5,260 nucleotides of DNA from NCBI GenBank assembly GCA_937906995.1, contig CALESB010000038.1:1-5260 (forward strand). Reading direction: 5' to 3'. The position numbers and the translations under genes are program-made. Below, piece after piece: positions 5,209 to 5,260 of the stretch. The stretch comes from an uncultured Sutterella sp. Its GTDB lineage: Bacteria; Pseudomonadota; Gammaproteobacteria; Burkholderiales; Burkholderiaceae_F. Below the pieces are notes generated by a model. The model had not been told where the DNA came from. It saw only the letters and a program-made list of their open reading frames with translations, and made no database searches. Position 1 is the stretch's first letter; every line of letters starts with the position of its first letter.

Positions 5209-5260
5209 GTGCGCGCGACATGTGCGCTGTTCTAGCGGGTGCAAGTCCCGTGGTCGGGCT
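5209..5260 (+). mobile_element. 5' end of a class C group II intron (partial, cut by the window edge)
   Basis: The sequence from 5209 begins GTGCG, the group II intron 5' consensus GUGYG. It then forms a small hairpin GCGC (5213-5216) / GTGC (5222-5225) around the loop GACAT, and a second one GCGGG (5235-5239) / CCCGT (5247-5251) around the loop TGCAAGT. The order, spacing and loop bases match the domain I start of class C introns such as the Oceanobacillus iheyensis intron as I remember it, with a hairpin, TCTA, then GGGTG-x-x-AGTCCCG. The location just after an intrinsic terminator is the hallmark target of this class. These introns are retroelements that splice as ribozymes and normally encode a reverse transcriptase/maturase in domain IV. 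Nothing beyond 52 bases is visible, so intactness, the encoded protein and the 3' end are unknown. It lies in the same direction as the uvrB unit. Confidence 0.8.

Noticed and set aside
5235..5251. tRNA T-arm-like hairpin GCGGG/CCCGT
   Set aside because: The 7-base loop superficially resembles a T-loop, but it lacks the TTCRA signature, and no acceptor, D or anticodon arms surround it. The group II intron reading explains the whole block from 5209.
1..5260. CRISPR array, insertion sequence ends, or prophage attachment site
   Set aside because: No regularly spaced repeats, no terminal inverted repeats with target duplication and no tRNA-flanked direct repeats were seen; the only mobile signal is the group II intron start at the right edge.

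Overview
This 5.26 kb window looks like a chromosomal segment of a low-to-moderate GC proteobacterium. A DarP (YjgA/DUF615) ribosome-maturation protein, which is essentially restricted to beta- and gammaproteobacteria, is present, and the UvrB sequence has a betaproteobacterial feel (possibly a low-GC Burkholderiales/Alcaligenaceae member). The lineage is an inference from remembered family sequences and was not searched.

Layout: positions 1-315 are AT-rich and non-coding, with several short repeats upstream of a TetR/CecR-type regulator gene (316-975, +). That gene converges on, and overlaps by 21 bp, a two-gene minus-strand unit: darP (2462 to 1884) followed, through a 4-bp ATGA overlap, by a D-2-hydroxyacid dehydrogenase gene (1887 to 955). 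A 157-bp divergent intergenic region (2463-2619) separates darP from uvrB (2620-4632, +; GTG start, no clear Shine-Dalgarno). Next comes a NimA-like flavin-binding (pyridoxamine-phosphate-oxidase-fold) gene, whose ribosome site lies directly at the uvrB stop. A strong, nearly symmetrical intrinsic terminator (5165-5206) ends this transcription unit.

The most notable feature is at the right edge. Immediately after the terminator, at 5209, the sequence starts with GTGCG and continues with two small hairpins and the AAGTCCCG element expected of the 5' end of a bacterial group II intron of class C. Such introns characteristically insert just downstream of intrinsic terminators. Only its first 52 bases are in the window, so the reverse transcriptase gene and catalytic domain V are not visible here.

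Functionally the window mixes housekeeping genes (nucleotide excision repair, 50S subunit maturation) with accessory redox genes (2-hydroxyacid dehydrogenase, NimA-like flavoprotein) and a local regulator whose target is unknown. Two gene pairs appear translationally coupled: darP with the dehydrogenase, and uvrB with the flavoprotein.
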